DNA from: Tenodera sinensis
Lineage: Eukaryota > Arthropoda > Insecta > Mantodea > Mantidae
Reading direction: 5' to 3'
Length of the DNA: 64,000 bases
NCBI GenBank assembly: GCA_030765045.1
Contig: CM060964.1
Span: 137,440,948 to 137,504,947, forward strand
The position numbers and the translations under genes were made by a program. Position 1 is the stretch's first letter, and each line of letters begins with the position of its first letter. A model generated the notes under the pieces. It was not told where the DNA came from and did no database searches. It was given only the letters and a program-made list of their open reading frames with translations. This document shows positions 22,736 through 34,570 of this stretch, piece by piece.

Positions 22736-23015
22736 CATGAACCCCATTGAACACCTTTGGGATGAGTTAGGACTTCCCTCCAGACGCCAGCATCCAACAT
22801 CACTAACTTCTCGGGCTTCAGCTCTTCAGGAAAAATGGGCTGCCATTCCTCCAGACATACAAACACCTAATTGAAATTTCTCCTAGCAGAATTAAAGCTG
22901 TCAAAGGCGATGGGTGGACCCACCCCATATTAATGTTCAGTAATGGGAAACATGACATGGGTAAAGATTAAATGCAATTTCTGATAGGTGTCCGGATACT
23001 TTTGATCAGGTAGTG
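22736..23015 (+). pseudogene. Tc1-like transposase C-terminus with 3' TIR
   Basis: The plus frame reads MNPIEHLWDELGLPSRRQ, the motif carrying the last catalytic residue region of Tc1 transposases (N-P-I-E-H-x-W). It then decays. It ends in GTCCGGATACTTTTGATCAG followed by GTAGTG (to 23015), a well-known type of Tc1 terminal repeat. The 5' part is missing where it abuts the LTR fragment. Confidence 0.8.
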
Positions 23016-24370
23016 TCTCTCCTGCAGACACTGTATGTAGATTACAAACTTACCTTGTTTGGGACATTCAATCCAACAGAATACACATACTACAAGAACT
23101 TAAGATGACAGCAGGCAGAGAGCTGTGTTCCTCCAGGTTTGCATTCATAAAGCCATCAACTAAGAAGCCTCCAGTAACAGTCACCTCTTACATCACAAAG
23201 GAAAAACCAAAGAAAAATCTGTGATGATGTTTACACTTAGGAGTAAACATTGCAAAAACTGAATAACTATTCCACTACTTTATCGAAAGTTGCATATAAT
23301 GACATGTAAACAATTTAAACATGACATATGTGAGTTGGTCATAAACCATTTATTAAAACAAAACAGAACACCAAAATTTGTACACAAGTTAGTGAAATTC
23401 AACAAAAACAGTACAACACAAAAAGCAGTCAAAGGGAAAGTCTTGCAACTGGAAAAATGTAAACACTATAAAAACAGGGAACAGACTGACATCAAACTTT
23501 ATGAGCTACATTTGAAATTATCAAATAGGTTAGGTGATGTAATTTGGTAAAATTTGGAAAATAAACTTTTAATAAACCTTTACAAGAAGATTAAATCAAA
23601 AACCAAAAGCTAAAAATAAATTTAATAAACTTTGCAATTCAGGCAACAAGGGATCAGCAATAAAAAACAGCTAAACATAAAGGCACACAATAATAACAAA
23701 ACAGAAGACGTTACGTTATTGAAAGAACCCACAGAATTAAACCTATTAAGCAAGGGCTTAAAAACTCCATAAGACAGAAGACTATTACTGACATTCAGAT
23801 TGCCATACACAGACTTCAAGAACCAGAAAAAGCGTTGATGAAGGCCAAATGTGATTATAGACAAAATAACTAAAAACTAGAAACATAATAAACACCAAAG
23901 ACCATAAAATCCCTGAAAGAAATAGTAGTAGTTTACAGCAAAGCTGACAAGGGCAACTAACTAGTAATCTTAGACAAATCGGAATGCATCAACAGAATAG
24001 AAAACCATCTTATCGAGAACACTACATATAAATCAAAATCAACCCAAACAATGCAATAATCAACAAATTAACTAAATAATAAATACATGTTCCGTGATAG
24101 ACAAACAAGACAAAGCAAAATTAAATTCATACAACCCATCCTTGTCCAGAATCTATGGTTTAGCAAAACCCAAAAACCAGGTAAAGCTATGAGACCAATC
24201 ATTAACAATACTGATGCCACCATGTACAACTTAGAAAAATAGTCCAGATATTAAACACTTTTCCAAAATTTGAAGGTCAAAGCCTCATAACTCATTCAAC
24301 TTCATAAGTACAAAGTACATAAGCCTAAAAGAGAACGACACTCTGGTCATCACCTTTGATGTTCAGTCAC

Positions 24371-24464
24371 CGTTTCTCAGTACAAAAAATAAAAGCTTGC
24401 TGCCCAGCCGCTGTGTCCCCCATCTCTGCCAACTACAGGCAGGTGGGGTGCGTTTCTCAGTACA
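24371..24464. repeat. 66-bp insertion bounded by 14-bp direct repeats
   Basis: CGTTTCTCAGTACA occurs at 24371-24384 and 24451-24464, with 66 bp of unrelated GC-rich sequence between, inside PLE motif A. It looks like a small insertion with target duplication. No TIR or poly-A end identifies the class. Confidence 0.75.
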
Positions 24465-24914
24465 TCTATGTTTGTTTATATTAGAAGCTCCACTGAGACA
24501 CTGGTTAAATTACATAGGACTTCCACAAAGAACAAATAGAAAAATACATTAACTTAACCACACTCTGCATCACAGATAACCTTCAACAATCAGATTATGC
24601 CAACGAAGAAATGGTTTAGCACTGGAAAACCCTCTTTCACCAATCTGTTGATCTGTTTATAAGTGACCTGGAAATGATATTTACAAAAGCCTTCTCATGG
24701 ATCTTCAGGACTGATATGTGGACAACATATTTGCCATCATTGTGCAATTATGATGATGCCTTGAAATTACTGAAACTTCAAGAACCAACAATCAAATCTA
24801 CCAATGAAACAGAATCAAAAGCAACCCCCACTCCTAGGCCTCAAAATCCAAAAATACAACAAACATCTTACATTTGGCATAAATAGAAAGGAAGGAAAAA
24901 AAAAAAAAAGAACA

Positions 24915-25357
<443 letters not shown>

Positions 25358-26022
25358 TATAAAATCCAACAATTACAATCCAAAACCACATCAGTATGCA
25401 GTCTTCAACAGTTTGATACACAGGCTTTTTCACCTACCTTTCAACACTAGAGAATTTAACAAAGAGAAGGAGACAATCTATAGAATATCCAAAAACAATG
25501 GTTTCAGTAGTAAAATAATACACAAAAAAATCTAAAAGGCCCAAAAATTGAAGACAGTATAAGGAAACACCAAACTGTCAAAAGAAAAAGAAAAATGCAC
25601 ATACACAATGTTCATATACCATCCTAAAGCCCATGCACAATTCTAGGAAACATTCAAAGAGCATAACATTATTCTGGCATCCAAAAGCCCTACTCCATCC
25701 AAAACCAACTACATCCTGAACTACAGGATACCATACCAGCAACAGAAAAATCAGGGATATACCAATTTAACTACAAAGACTGCAGGAAAATTTATATTGG
25801 AAAGGCAAAAAGGAAATTGAAAACAAGGGCAAAGGAACATCTTAAGATTTAAACGTTATTTAAATATATTATAAATTATTTAAACAAGCAACTCTTGTAT
25901 ATATATATTCCGTGCAAATTGGAAACAGCTGTAACAATTTTGATCAAATTTTCTATTCAGATAGGGTTTTGCTTATTAAGTTTATCTATATAGGTGTCAT
26001 TTCTGAAAAAATGTGATTTTAC

Positions 26023-26410
26023 GCGTAACAGTCACAATTACTCTAAACCTTATTTTGGCCATAATTTCTCTGTTAATGGGCCACTTTCAACAAATAAGCC
26101 AGGATATTAAAGGTCTCATCAAGAGCTTTCAGAAAACCAAAAGAAAGTTGACAGCTATATTAGTCTACATGTAACAGTCACAATTAGTCAAAACCTTATT
26201 TTGGCCATAATTTTTCTGTTAATGGCCCAATTTCAACAAAGAAGCCAGGATATTAAAGGTCTCATCAAGCATTTTCAGAAAATACAAAGAAAGTTGACTT
26301 AGCTATATTAGTCTATACATAACAGTCACAATTAGTCAAAACCTTACTTTGGCCATAATTCTCTGTTAATGGGCCAATTTCAACAAACAAGCCAGGATAT
26401 TAAAGGTCTC
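26023..26410. repeat. ~148-bp tandem repeat, about 2.6 copies
   Basis: TAACAGTCACAATTA starts copies at 26023, 26172 and 26320 (periods 149 and 148). Each contains TTGGCCATAAT, GTTAATGG and AGCCAGGATATTAAAGGTCT. Related single-copy flanks with GGAAACAGCT at ~25920 and ~26416 suggest that the array grew inside a larger repeat. No ORF. Confidence 0.9.
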
Positions 26411-26497
26411 GTCACGGAAACAGCTCCAACAATTAGGATGAAAATTTATATTTAGTTAACATTTTGCTTTTCAAGTTTATCTAAATAAGTATCTTCT

Positions 26498-26518
26498 CCC
26501 CCCCCCCCCCCCCCCCCC
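26498..26518. repeat. Poly-C run (21)
   Basis: An uninterrupted C tract just right of the 148-bp array. Long C tracts are uncommon in AT-rich insect DNA. Confidence 0.9.
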
Positions 26519-26848
26519 AAAAACCACGATTAAAAAAAAGGAAAAGAAAAGAAATGCCGAGCGAAGCTCAGTAGCCCAGGTACTCTTAAGCATAAACAAG
26601 TATCATTGGCAGCAGTAGTAGTACACTTTTGGTTAGAAAACCACAAAATTTATCTTGAACCTACACTTTTGAAAAGCATCTCTAACTTAAAACAACTAAC
26701 AGTGTAAGAATATTTCCATTTTGAAAAACAAAGGGCGGGTTTTGAACTCGGAGTTACCTCCAAGTGACCTCAGCAAGAAATTCCTTGAAAAGACACCAGT
26801 GGACATTAGTGCGACATCCTCTAACACAGTCCAGCACTCCGCATCAGG

Positions 26849-26885
26849 TTGATGATGGGAGCAAGAGCTTTGGAAACATGTGCCA
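26849..26885 (+). ncRNA. Possible degenerate hammerhead-like PLE end
   Basis: TTGATGATGGGAGCAAGAGC followed by TTTGGAAACATGT resembles the CTGATGATG ... GAAACATGT pattern of PLE ends, with the first base changed. Only a weak helix II (GAGC/GCTT) can be drawn. It may mark the decayed end of another PLE. Confidence 0.3.
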
Positions 26886-26965
26886 TTTTACATTAATGTA
26901 ACTGATGCAGTGTCAGTAAACTGATTAATTTGTTATCTTTAAATTGAAAACTGAACTACTATTTC

Positions 26966-27420
26966 AGGTAAATGCGAAGAGTCAAAATAACAAATTTGTT
27001 AAGACTATTAGGTATTTACACTGACAATAAACTTCTATGGGAACAGCACATAAATTATATAAGTGGCAAATTAACAGGGGTCACATTTCTGTTACACACA
27101 TTTAATCATAATGTTAGTGCAAAGTTTGTATATGCCTTATTTCATTTCTGTCTAAAAATGGTATACTTCTATGGGACACTTTCACAGAACCACGAACTAT
27201 CTTCAAAAGGCAAAAAAATGGCAATAAGATTATAACCATCTCTGAAGACTATTCTTTCAAAAACTGTATTATGACTGCAAGGTTGTGCATGTCATTTTCC
27301 AATTTTTGTAAAAGAAAATTTACAAAATCTGCATTTCAACAGATAATACAGCTATGATACATGAAACAATTAAAACATAGTCTGACCTTTTTCAACATTA
27401 TTAAAAATACTTAACAGTAA
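26966..27420 (+). pseudogene. LINE reverse transcriptase C-terminal fragment
   Basis: The open frame from ~26972 reads LLGIYTDNKLLWEQHINYIS, then KLTGVTFLLHTF and AKFVYALFHFC. This is the block after the YADD motif in non-LTR retrotransposon RTs (F-L-G-I-x-x-D-x-x-L-x-W-x-x-H). It stops at 27235, and a shifted frame adds a little more. 5'-truncated and dead. Confidence 0.7.
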
Positions 27421-27479
27421 CAAATACAAGTGTTGGCAATGGTGTGATATCTTTTGAACACATGGCATCACTGTACTGC

Positions 27480-27960
27480 CTGTATACAGATTCAAACCCT
27501 GCGACAAATCGCACAGAATTCAACAGACAGGTGGTGACTGTAAGCGAAGATGGCTAGGTACCAGTGCCAAAAACATTCAGTCTGAGGTTGGCTGTACTAC
27601 AACAGATTGGAACAGCGATCATACATGAAAATGGCCGTGCTCAGTGGCTGGAATGCTACTCAGTGTCATGCTGACCTACAAGAAGCTTTGGGGATAGGGC
27701 ATTGCCCCACTGCTTTGCAAACAGGATGGATATACTAATGGCATATCAGCAATAAGTGGCACATGTAGATGGCGATGTCCATGGCATTCGAAGCCTTCCC
27801 CATCATTGGCAATGCTGGGTGGATGCCCTGGGGAGCTATTTTGAAGGACAGCCAGTGCTTTGAAACTGTGTCATGGATGTTAATTGATGTTTGTTCCATT
27901 TAAATTTGTGCACAATAAGTTTACACTGCCCTCTATCCCGATTTTCTGATGGTATTGAGA
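27480..27960 (+). pseudogene. mariner-type transposase remnant with internal deletion
   Basis: The segment QRSYMKMAVLSGWNATQCHA is followed by DLQEALGDRALPHC, and resembles the N-terminal helix-turn-helix region of one mariner lineage. Only ~150 bp later WVDALGSYFEGQ appears, matching a transposase C-terminus. The catalytic middle is deleted. Confidence 0.5.
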
Positions 27961-29563
27961 TCTACACTGCCTACATACTGTCGCATAATTCAACATTATC
28001 CTGTAGTTGCCAGGACTTATGGAATGAACGTCATATCTAGGATTAAGTGGGTAAGACACACTTCCTGATCATATTACTTCACTACCCATTCATAAATTCA
28101 TAAGCTTTTCTGGATAAATGGCTAAAAATAAACCAAGTTATTCAATAGAAGAATAATATGAATGTAACAATTTCCACATGGATGAATAAATACCTAAGCC
28201 AATTAAGTTGAGTGTTAATTGGTTTATTATAACTGTATACACTTATAGTATTAATAATGATATTATAAATAGTTATGTTAAGATCCTAAGTATTATGAAC
28301 TGAAAAATGTATGTACTAGACAAAACCAACTACACAATAGTTACTATACTCGGCACCAATTAAGAAGGGATTGACAGATGTTAACCACATGGCAGAAAGG
28401 TATAAATGAACAGGGAGGGGATGGATGCACCTTAGCAGTTGTCATAGCAAGGAAAAGGACCAATTACAGTTAAGAAGTTTCCATAGCAACGGTATACGCA
28501 AGGACCCTGTTGCCGACATGTAACACATGATTAGCATGTGGCTGATAGAGAAATCCAGTAGTAACATAAACTGCCTGTGTTATGTTCTGCTATCATTGCA
28601 AGTAAACAAATAATGCCTTCCTGTACCCCGAGCTTGCAATGCTTGCATCAGTTAGAGACTGCATGTTTGCTGAGAAGTTCATTTGCATCATTCTATTTAT
28701 GTGGTCATTTGCCTTGTGTTTACATGTATTTGAGTCTGTTTTGTGAGTGTATTGCAAGCTTTTGCAATTGTGCTAACACTTTTGATGAGTATTTAGCAAT
28801 GTCAAAAAATAGTGACAAAGATAGTGCTGCCAAACAAAAAATTAAGTCTACTTGTGAGCCGAATAAAACTATTTTCGGTAAATGTATTCCAACAGGACAA
28901 GTGCGGTAAATAATATGCTCTGTAAGAGAAGAAATTGAATGGGGGCCTCTAATGTGCTTGATATGATCTCATGTGCTGTAGGAATCGGTAAAAAGAAGAG
29001 CAATAGAGATATCAGGGGCATTTTCCCATTAGAATAAGCATCAACATCTCACAGGTATGTCTCTTTTGTTAGTGCACATCTTTAGAGTGATATATACTTG
29101 CATGTTCTGTCCTTTGAATGCAGATTCAGTATTTTACTGTTGTCTTTGCATATGTACATAAATAATATGTGCTCAATATTACAGGTGCAATCTTCTTTGT
29201 ACACATATCATACCATGCTCTCCACATGGTCACAATAAGTGCCAACGTTGCCTCTCCCTCACCATGAACTGTCAATCCCTTTCTTGGTTGGTGCAGATTA
29301 TAATGTATTATCATTATATAAATTAATTGTAGCAACAATTATGTTGTAAGTACTGCAAATATAAGTTACTAATATTGTAATGATGTGGCAAAATTTATGT
29401 ACTTGATGAGACCCATTGCTTTGTTGCAAACAAGCTTAAAGGTCAATAAATTCTATTCTATTTTATTTTAACCTGACCAATTGCAGTACCAATATTCTCA
29501 CTGTGTCACGACACCAGCGCCGCCAAAATATGCATAAAGCTCAATGGATTTGTATATGAATAT
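27961..29563. other. Intronic sequence with one small unidentified ORF
   Basis: No transposon core was recognised. A plus ORF at 28577-28909 (110 codons) begins at ATG within TGTTATGTTCTG. It has a Cys-rich hydrophobic first half and a charged end (MSKNSDKDSAAKQKIKS). A TATAAATG motif lies upstream at ~28400. It may be the first exon of a transposon gene, but I cannot name it. Confidence 0.4.
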
Positions 29564-30456
29564 GTTGTTGTTGTTGTTGTTAGCTAATGCTGGATTTCTG
29601 ACAATGAAGTCATTAATCCTCTTGCTCTCCAATATTTTTCACTGATGGATGGGGCATTAGAAGTGGCCGGGCATATTTGAAGGTGGTCTCGATCCATTTC
29701 CTCTTGCAGATCACATAGAGGACAGAGTGGTGAAGAATATATTCCAATTCTGTTTAAATGTTTTGCTAGACAATCATGTCCTGTAATCAACCTGAAGGTT
29801 GCAACTGCTGTTTTTCGAGGATACTCAGGAATTACTGTTTGAATGTTTGGTAGTTCCCATCTTTTATTCTTTGATTTTTCATAGTAATATTTTTCAATAA
29901 TTTTTTTGAATTCAGAGTTGACTAATCTTTTAGCTGCATAAAATGGTAGATTAACTATTGATTTCTGCACATTGCCAGTACCCTTTTTTGCAAGAAAATC
30001 AACTTTCTCATTACCACTCAGTCCACAGTGAGCTGGTATCCATTGGAAGACTAGGTGTTTTTGAAGTGCTGTTAGATGGGTAAGGATTTTCCAACATTCT
30101 ATAATTGTTTGGTTTTTTGGTGACAACTTGGAAGTAATTGCTATAATTGCTGCCCTGGAATCTGAGAGAATAACTGCTTGCTGAAAATGTGAAATTCTGT
30201 ACAAAAGATTTTGTAGGGCCATTTGAATTGCTTCAATTTCTCCATCAAAGTTTGTAGTTCCATAACTTAAAGATTTGTAATAGGAAAAGAGGTGACATGT
30301 GACTCCAGCACCTGCTCCATCTTGGTTTGATATTAGTGATCCATCAGTATAAATATGGAGCCATTCGTGTTCTGGAAATCTAGTATGGATTGTCTCTAAT
30401 GCCAATAATTTTAGAACACTAGTTGGAGTATCACTTTTCTTAACTTCTTCTGTCAG
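29564..30456 (-). pseudogene. 5'-truncated RNase-H-bearing LINE, ORF2 C-terminus
   Basis: A 273-codon frame (30405-29584) encodes an RNase H domain: IYTDGS, the Glu motif GEIEAIQ, LSDSRAAI, and FQWIPAHCGLSGNE. A C-terminal zinc knuckle CPLCDLQEEMDRDHLQIC follows. The frame is open to a TAG, so the insertion is fairly young. The element ends in a CAA-repeat tail (TTG on plus, 29564-29581). Homology to the plus copy at 39-42.8 kb continues to ~30456, its truncation point. Such RNase H domains mark I/Loa-type LINEs (clade inferred). Confidence 0.85.
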
Positions 30457-31050
30457 GTGTACTCAGGGGTCTCCGTCTAGGGGATATGTGAATAGCGACC
30501 ACAAGGTACCCAAGCTGAGCAGAACATTACTTCCACTTACTGGTGTTTTGCTCCTCACTGTAACTTTTCTATCTGACCTTACCTTGGTCAACTCTTGTTC
30601 TCTTCCGACCCCTATGCTATTAGGGTTCCCGAAGGCTAGGGAGTCTTTATTTTTCCAACCTCTCCATTTCTCTAATTTCTCTATAAAACCTTAACCCCTA
30701 ACATGCTGACCTGTCATGGCATGTATACGTCCTCTGATTGGTAATCAGAGGATATGGTCGGTGAATTTATTTTGATAATTCTCCCGGTCAGGTCGGTGAG
30801 ACCCGTAAACCAACGACAGGTGTGGTCCTCCAGACATTCTGGGGGTTGTGAGAGAGCGATGTGACCGCCAAAACATAAAAATATGGTGCTCTCTAAAAAG
30901 CGGTTACATTTATTGCTAAGTCTCTTCAATATTTATGTATATGAATATAGAACATGGGATTTAATTATTTTGCTGATTTCTTGGGACAGTATTGCCTCTT
31001 GCAACCCTCTCAGGTCCACAGAGACAAGTAAAGTAACGGAAAGGTATGAT
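30457..31050. other. No gene recognised; contains a 10-bp inverted repeat
   Basis: A moderately GC-rich interval next to the LINE. TCCTCTGATT and AATCAGAGGA (30731-30753) form a short hairpin. The minus ORF 30714-30929 has no recognised domain. Confidence 0.4.
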
Positions 31051-31051
31051 C

Positions 31052-31140
31052 AAACTGAAAAATTCAATGCCTTAGCCAGGATTTGAACCACAGATCTTCA
31101 ACATTCTATGCTGTTATTCTAAGCAACCATGACAACGTAC
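31052..31140 (-). mobile_element. tRNA-like SINE head (family 3), minus fragment
   Basis: On the minus strand GTTGAAGATCTGTGGTTCAA and ATCCTGGC give a B box. CATTGAATTTTTCA follows, a motif shared with fragments at 31709 and 32940. The 5' half is lost. Confidence 0.55.
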
Positions 31141-31141
31141 C

Positions 31142-31372
31142 TGTCGGTCTGGGTGACTCAGTTGGTTAGACGCTGGCCTACTGATCTCAAGGTCGCGGGT
31201 TCAAATCCGGCTCAGACTGATGGTTTTTAAGTGTGCTTAAAAATGATAGCTCCATGTCAGTAGATTTACTGGCATGTAAAAGAACTCCTGCAGGACAAAA
31301 TTCCGGCACATCGGCGATGCTGATGTGATCCTAGCAATTGACAGCATCGTTAAACAACAACAACAACAACGA
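31142..31372 (+). mobile_element. tRNA-derived SINE (family 1), plus copy
   Basis: It has an A box GTGACTCAGTTGGTTAGACG, a B box GGTTCAAATCC, and the same body as the copy at 7088-7318. It ends with ACAGCATCGTTAAACAACAA and CAACAACAAC. It is not a functional tRNA gene: the 3' half runs on into SINE body without an acceptor stem. Confidence 0.88.
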
Positions 31373-31635
31373 CGATGATGATAAGCTGCCAGTATAACAT
31401 TAAATTCCCCAACTGACTACACATTTTTGAGATAACATTTCCAATGAAGACTTGCAATATTCTAAGTACTTTAAGTTCCAGGCTGAAGCCCAAGATTCTC
31501 AATTAAATTATCATTCTCAACTTGCAATATTTTAAGTTATCATTGGGTTACATTGTGTCAAAATTAATTTCATAACACCTTCTGGTTTACCAAAAATGTG
31601 TGCCAGTTAGAGAATTCATTGTTGACTGGCAAGTT

Positions 31636-31709
31636 GCCATTCTAGCTCAGTTGGTTAGAGCAATGGCATAGAAAGTTGAAGATCCCTGGTTCAAATGCTA
31701 GTTATGGCA
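31636..31709 (+). pseudogene. tRNA-like sequence (SINE head or tRNA pseudogene)
   Basis: A 74-nt segment starting GCCATTC and ending TTATGGCA pairs over five acceptor positions. It has an intact D arm (GCTC...GAGC) and a B box GGTTCAAATGC, but the anticodon stem does not pair and the T stem is poor. A T run follows. The same GTTGAAGATC...GGTTCAA pattern at 31052-31140 shows it is repeated, so a SINE head is likelier than a tRNA gene. Confidence 0.6.
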
Positions 31710-32583
31710 CTGATTTTTTTCTTTTTTTTCAGTCTGATTCAACCTTTATAACTTTACCCTACACGCAGCATGTGTGGCAAGAAAATTAATTGCAAGTTCA
31801 GTAATGATTAAAATGACTATATTATCTCTGGATTCCAAAGTAAGTTACTTGATACTCACACCCAACTGAGATTGGAACTCTGCTTTGACATACTTGAACT
31901 TAGATTAGAGTGTTATAGTAACAACTGTTTCAATAAATTCTCTTACGACATGAGTAATTACTAACAAAATGTTAAGTTTTGATCATATTATAAATGATAA
32001 TTATTTTCTTTTATGTATATTAGATACTGAAAAATATAAAGATAAATAATCACTGAAACAATTTACGAATAACTACTGTCCTACACTTGTAAGGAATACC
32101 TTGGTCAAAACTTTCAAGTTTATTCAGGTTGCACGAAATGCTAACTGAAATGGTGCACTACTCTGAAACTGAAATAAGTTTGGCAGTGAATGTTCTTAAG
32201 AAATATAAACAGCAAAATTATATTGGCAGAACACACACATTTTTAGAATGTCATTCCATGCAATACAATAAAATAAGCCTCAAAATGCAGGTCTGTTCCA
32301 AAAGATGTGTGATTCTTGCTCGCTGTACATAATGGATTTCAGGGACAAAGCACACATTCTGCTATGAGACAGACACGACCATAGCATCAAGCACAAGATG
32401 TTTCACTTCTCTTGCATGGGAAAGTCTGCAGTTACAAATGTCTGCTCACACTAAAGCATTTTTCTTTAAATCCATACAAGGCAGAGGAAAAGTGCTAATA
32501 ATTTTTTTCAGTGCACTCACTGAGATCTCCCTCCAGTTTAAAAGATGGGATCTATACCCTTTGTATAAGTATATAAAGCTTAC

Positions 32584-32754
32584 CTGATAGTTCAGTGCTG
32601 TACTGAATACCATTCAATTCTCCTCTTGCAACAGATGCAGTATCCAGCTTATATGTGTCCTGTAAGCGCATGAGAGCTACTGCAGCACCATTTAAATCTT
32701 CATCTGAGGGAAATTTTAAAACTAATCTGTAGCTTGTTATGTTCTGAACAAAAC
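32584..32754 (-). CDS. P4HA: Prolyl 4-hydroxylase alpha subunit, exon B (N-terminal domain)
   Basis: A 171-nt exon with acceptor ATTTTCAG and donor G|GTAAGC. It reads FVQNITSYRLVLKFPSDEDL, then NGAAVALMRLQDTYKLDT and ASVARGELNGIQY. This is the end of the P4Ha_N domain, whose family hallmark is A-A-x-A-L-x-R-L-Q-D-T-Y-x-L-D-T. The domain helps form the alpha-subunit dimer. Phase 1 at both ends: G from exon A plus GT gives Gly, and the final G plus CT from exon C gives Ala. No stop or frameshift. The N-I-T sequon fits a secretory (ER-lumen) protein. Confidence 0.93.
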
Positions 32755-32899
32755 CTGAAAATGAATTTTAAAAATATTAAAGAATGATGAGAGGGGTAAT
32801 TTGTCAAATTATAAAAAATTATGGAATGTACAAATATGGACACTTCTGTTTGGTTAGAGTTTGGTGACTAGCTAATGGAGCAACACACACACTACACAT

Positions 32900-33010
32900 C
32901 AATTGTTACAGTTAGAACATTGAATCACATTTGAAAAATTCAATGTTGCTGCCAGAACTTGCACTACAGATCTTTGGCTTTCCTTCCCAATATATTAACC
33001 ATTGTTTCCC
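32900..33010 (-). mobile_element. SINE family 3 fragment
   Basis: The minus strand carries AAGATCTGTAGTGCAAGTTC and, shortly after, ACATTGAATTTTTCA, matching the 3' half of the tRNA-like repeats at 31052 and 31636. Decayed. Confidence 0.4.
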
Positions 33011-33058
33011 CAAGGCATGCTGCTAAGTATATTGAACTAGTGTCACATCATCTATATT

Positions 33059-33914
33059 GGGTGTCCCCAAAAAAACACAGACAATGCTTAGTATATTGTG
33101 CAGGATGGCAAATTGATCAATTTTCAAATAGGAACCCCGGCCTGGAAATGCACAGTCTGGGCGCTGGAGAGTGTCAAAGTTTGAGAACGAACGGTTGTGA
33201 CAATTTGTTAACATTTGTTTTGGTACCTTAATATGGAAGATATGCAACTAAGAAGAACAACCTGAGCATGCTAACATTCCTGCGCATGCGCTAAATTGCT
33301 CCATAGGGTCCTTGGTGCCAATCCTATTGTATTATTTATGCAGTTTCCACTACAGTAACGTTTCTTAACAGCAGTGCGACATGTACCAGTACACAGCTGC
33401 TGAAATGGCCGACTTGAGCTCTAGCACACTTTGATGTAAATGTGTGGAATCATCTCAACGTCACATATTTAAATAGATGAATTGGTAGAGGAGGACCAGT
33501 ACTATAGCCAGTATAGTCGCCAGCTCTGACACCTCTCGACTATTTTCTGTGGAGTTTTATTAAGAGTATGTCGTATGGCACTCCTGTAACATCAGCGGAG
33601 GACCTTATGGTTCGAGTCCACAGAGCGATTGAAAATCTTCAAAGACAACCACACGTATTGGGTCATGTGCATAAGGCTCATCACTGCCAATATAGGCACT
33701 GCAATAACGTAGGAGGTATACAGTTCAAAGTCATTTCTAAAGTAGACAGGTCATGTTGGGTTTATTGATGAAATGTGAATGTATGACCATCTCACATTTC
33801 AATGCACTACAGCATCCAAACCATGTATTTCTAGACAGGGGTTCCTATTTCAAAACAAATCAGTTTGCCGTACCACACAACATACTAAGCGTTGTCAGTA
33901 TTTTTGGGACACCC
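33059..33914 (+). mobile_element. Tc1/mariner-type element with ~80-bp TIRs
   Basis: Both ends start GGGTGTCCC and stay similar for about 80 bp (for example GCTTAGTAT and AATAGGAACCCC). The 856-bp element is an internally deleted derivative. A plus frame around 33520-33730 gives SPALTPLDYFLWSFIKSMSY, the region of the last catalytic Asp in DD(x)D mariner-type transposases (P-L-D-x-F-L-W). An unambiguous TA duplication is not visible. Confidence 0.8.
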
Positions 33915-34570
33915 TAACTATTCAAGGTGGCCTCAATTACTATTAGATACTGTACCTTAAATTTCACTCCAATGTTTTAGGTACTTCAATTCAAGACTTC
34001 TATTTAACCACATTATAGGAGTTAATTTATGCACATTAGTTGTTGAAAATTATGGTCAGAAATGTGCACAAAGTATCTTATAATCTTAAATATTAAGAAA
34101 AACAGCCTTATCATTGTCCAACAGTGCATAACGTGCTTGGAAAATTTGGACTTCCATAAACACATATAGGTGAACACAATTTGTAGAGATGTACTTGTGT
34201 AAAGGGGAGAACAAGGTGTGCTTCCTCTGATACTGTATGCAAAAATGGATTACATAAAAGTTTTATTGCTAAAATATCTAGAAAATCTTCTGTGTGATTT
34301 TAAAAATAATCAAAGGTTGTTTTAGACACTTGCTCACACAGCCTTCATCTAGTACTGTGATGGGGTCATTGCTGGTTAATTTCTCAGCTACTTTGTGCTA
34401 GAAAAAGGATAAAGCAAATATTTTTAATTTCAACATTCTCTCAAGATGATGACATACTGCTACTATACAGCTTTGTATCTTCCAAAAATGTTGCTGAAAA
34501 CCTGACCAGCTCTTTGAGTGAAATGTTCTCATTACTCTTGAGTTCTTTTAGTTCATCTATTATATGGAAC

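Noticed and set aside
22736..22866. Extended gag frame at 22624-22866 minus
   Set aside because: Its upstream half is the antisense of the Tc1 transposase C-terminus; only the part below 22736 is gag-like.
31636..31709. Functional tRNA gene
   Set aside because: The D arm and B box are good, but the anticodon stem does not pair and the sequence is repeated nearby as a SINE head.
33059..33914. TA target duplication for this mariner-type element
   Set aside because: The bases next to the TIRs differ on the two sides (TATT and TAAC), so I do not claim a TSD.
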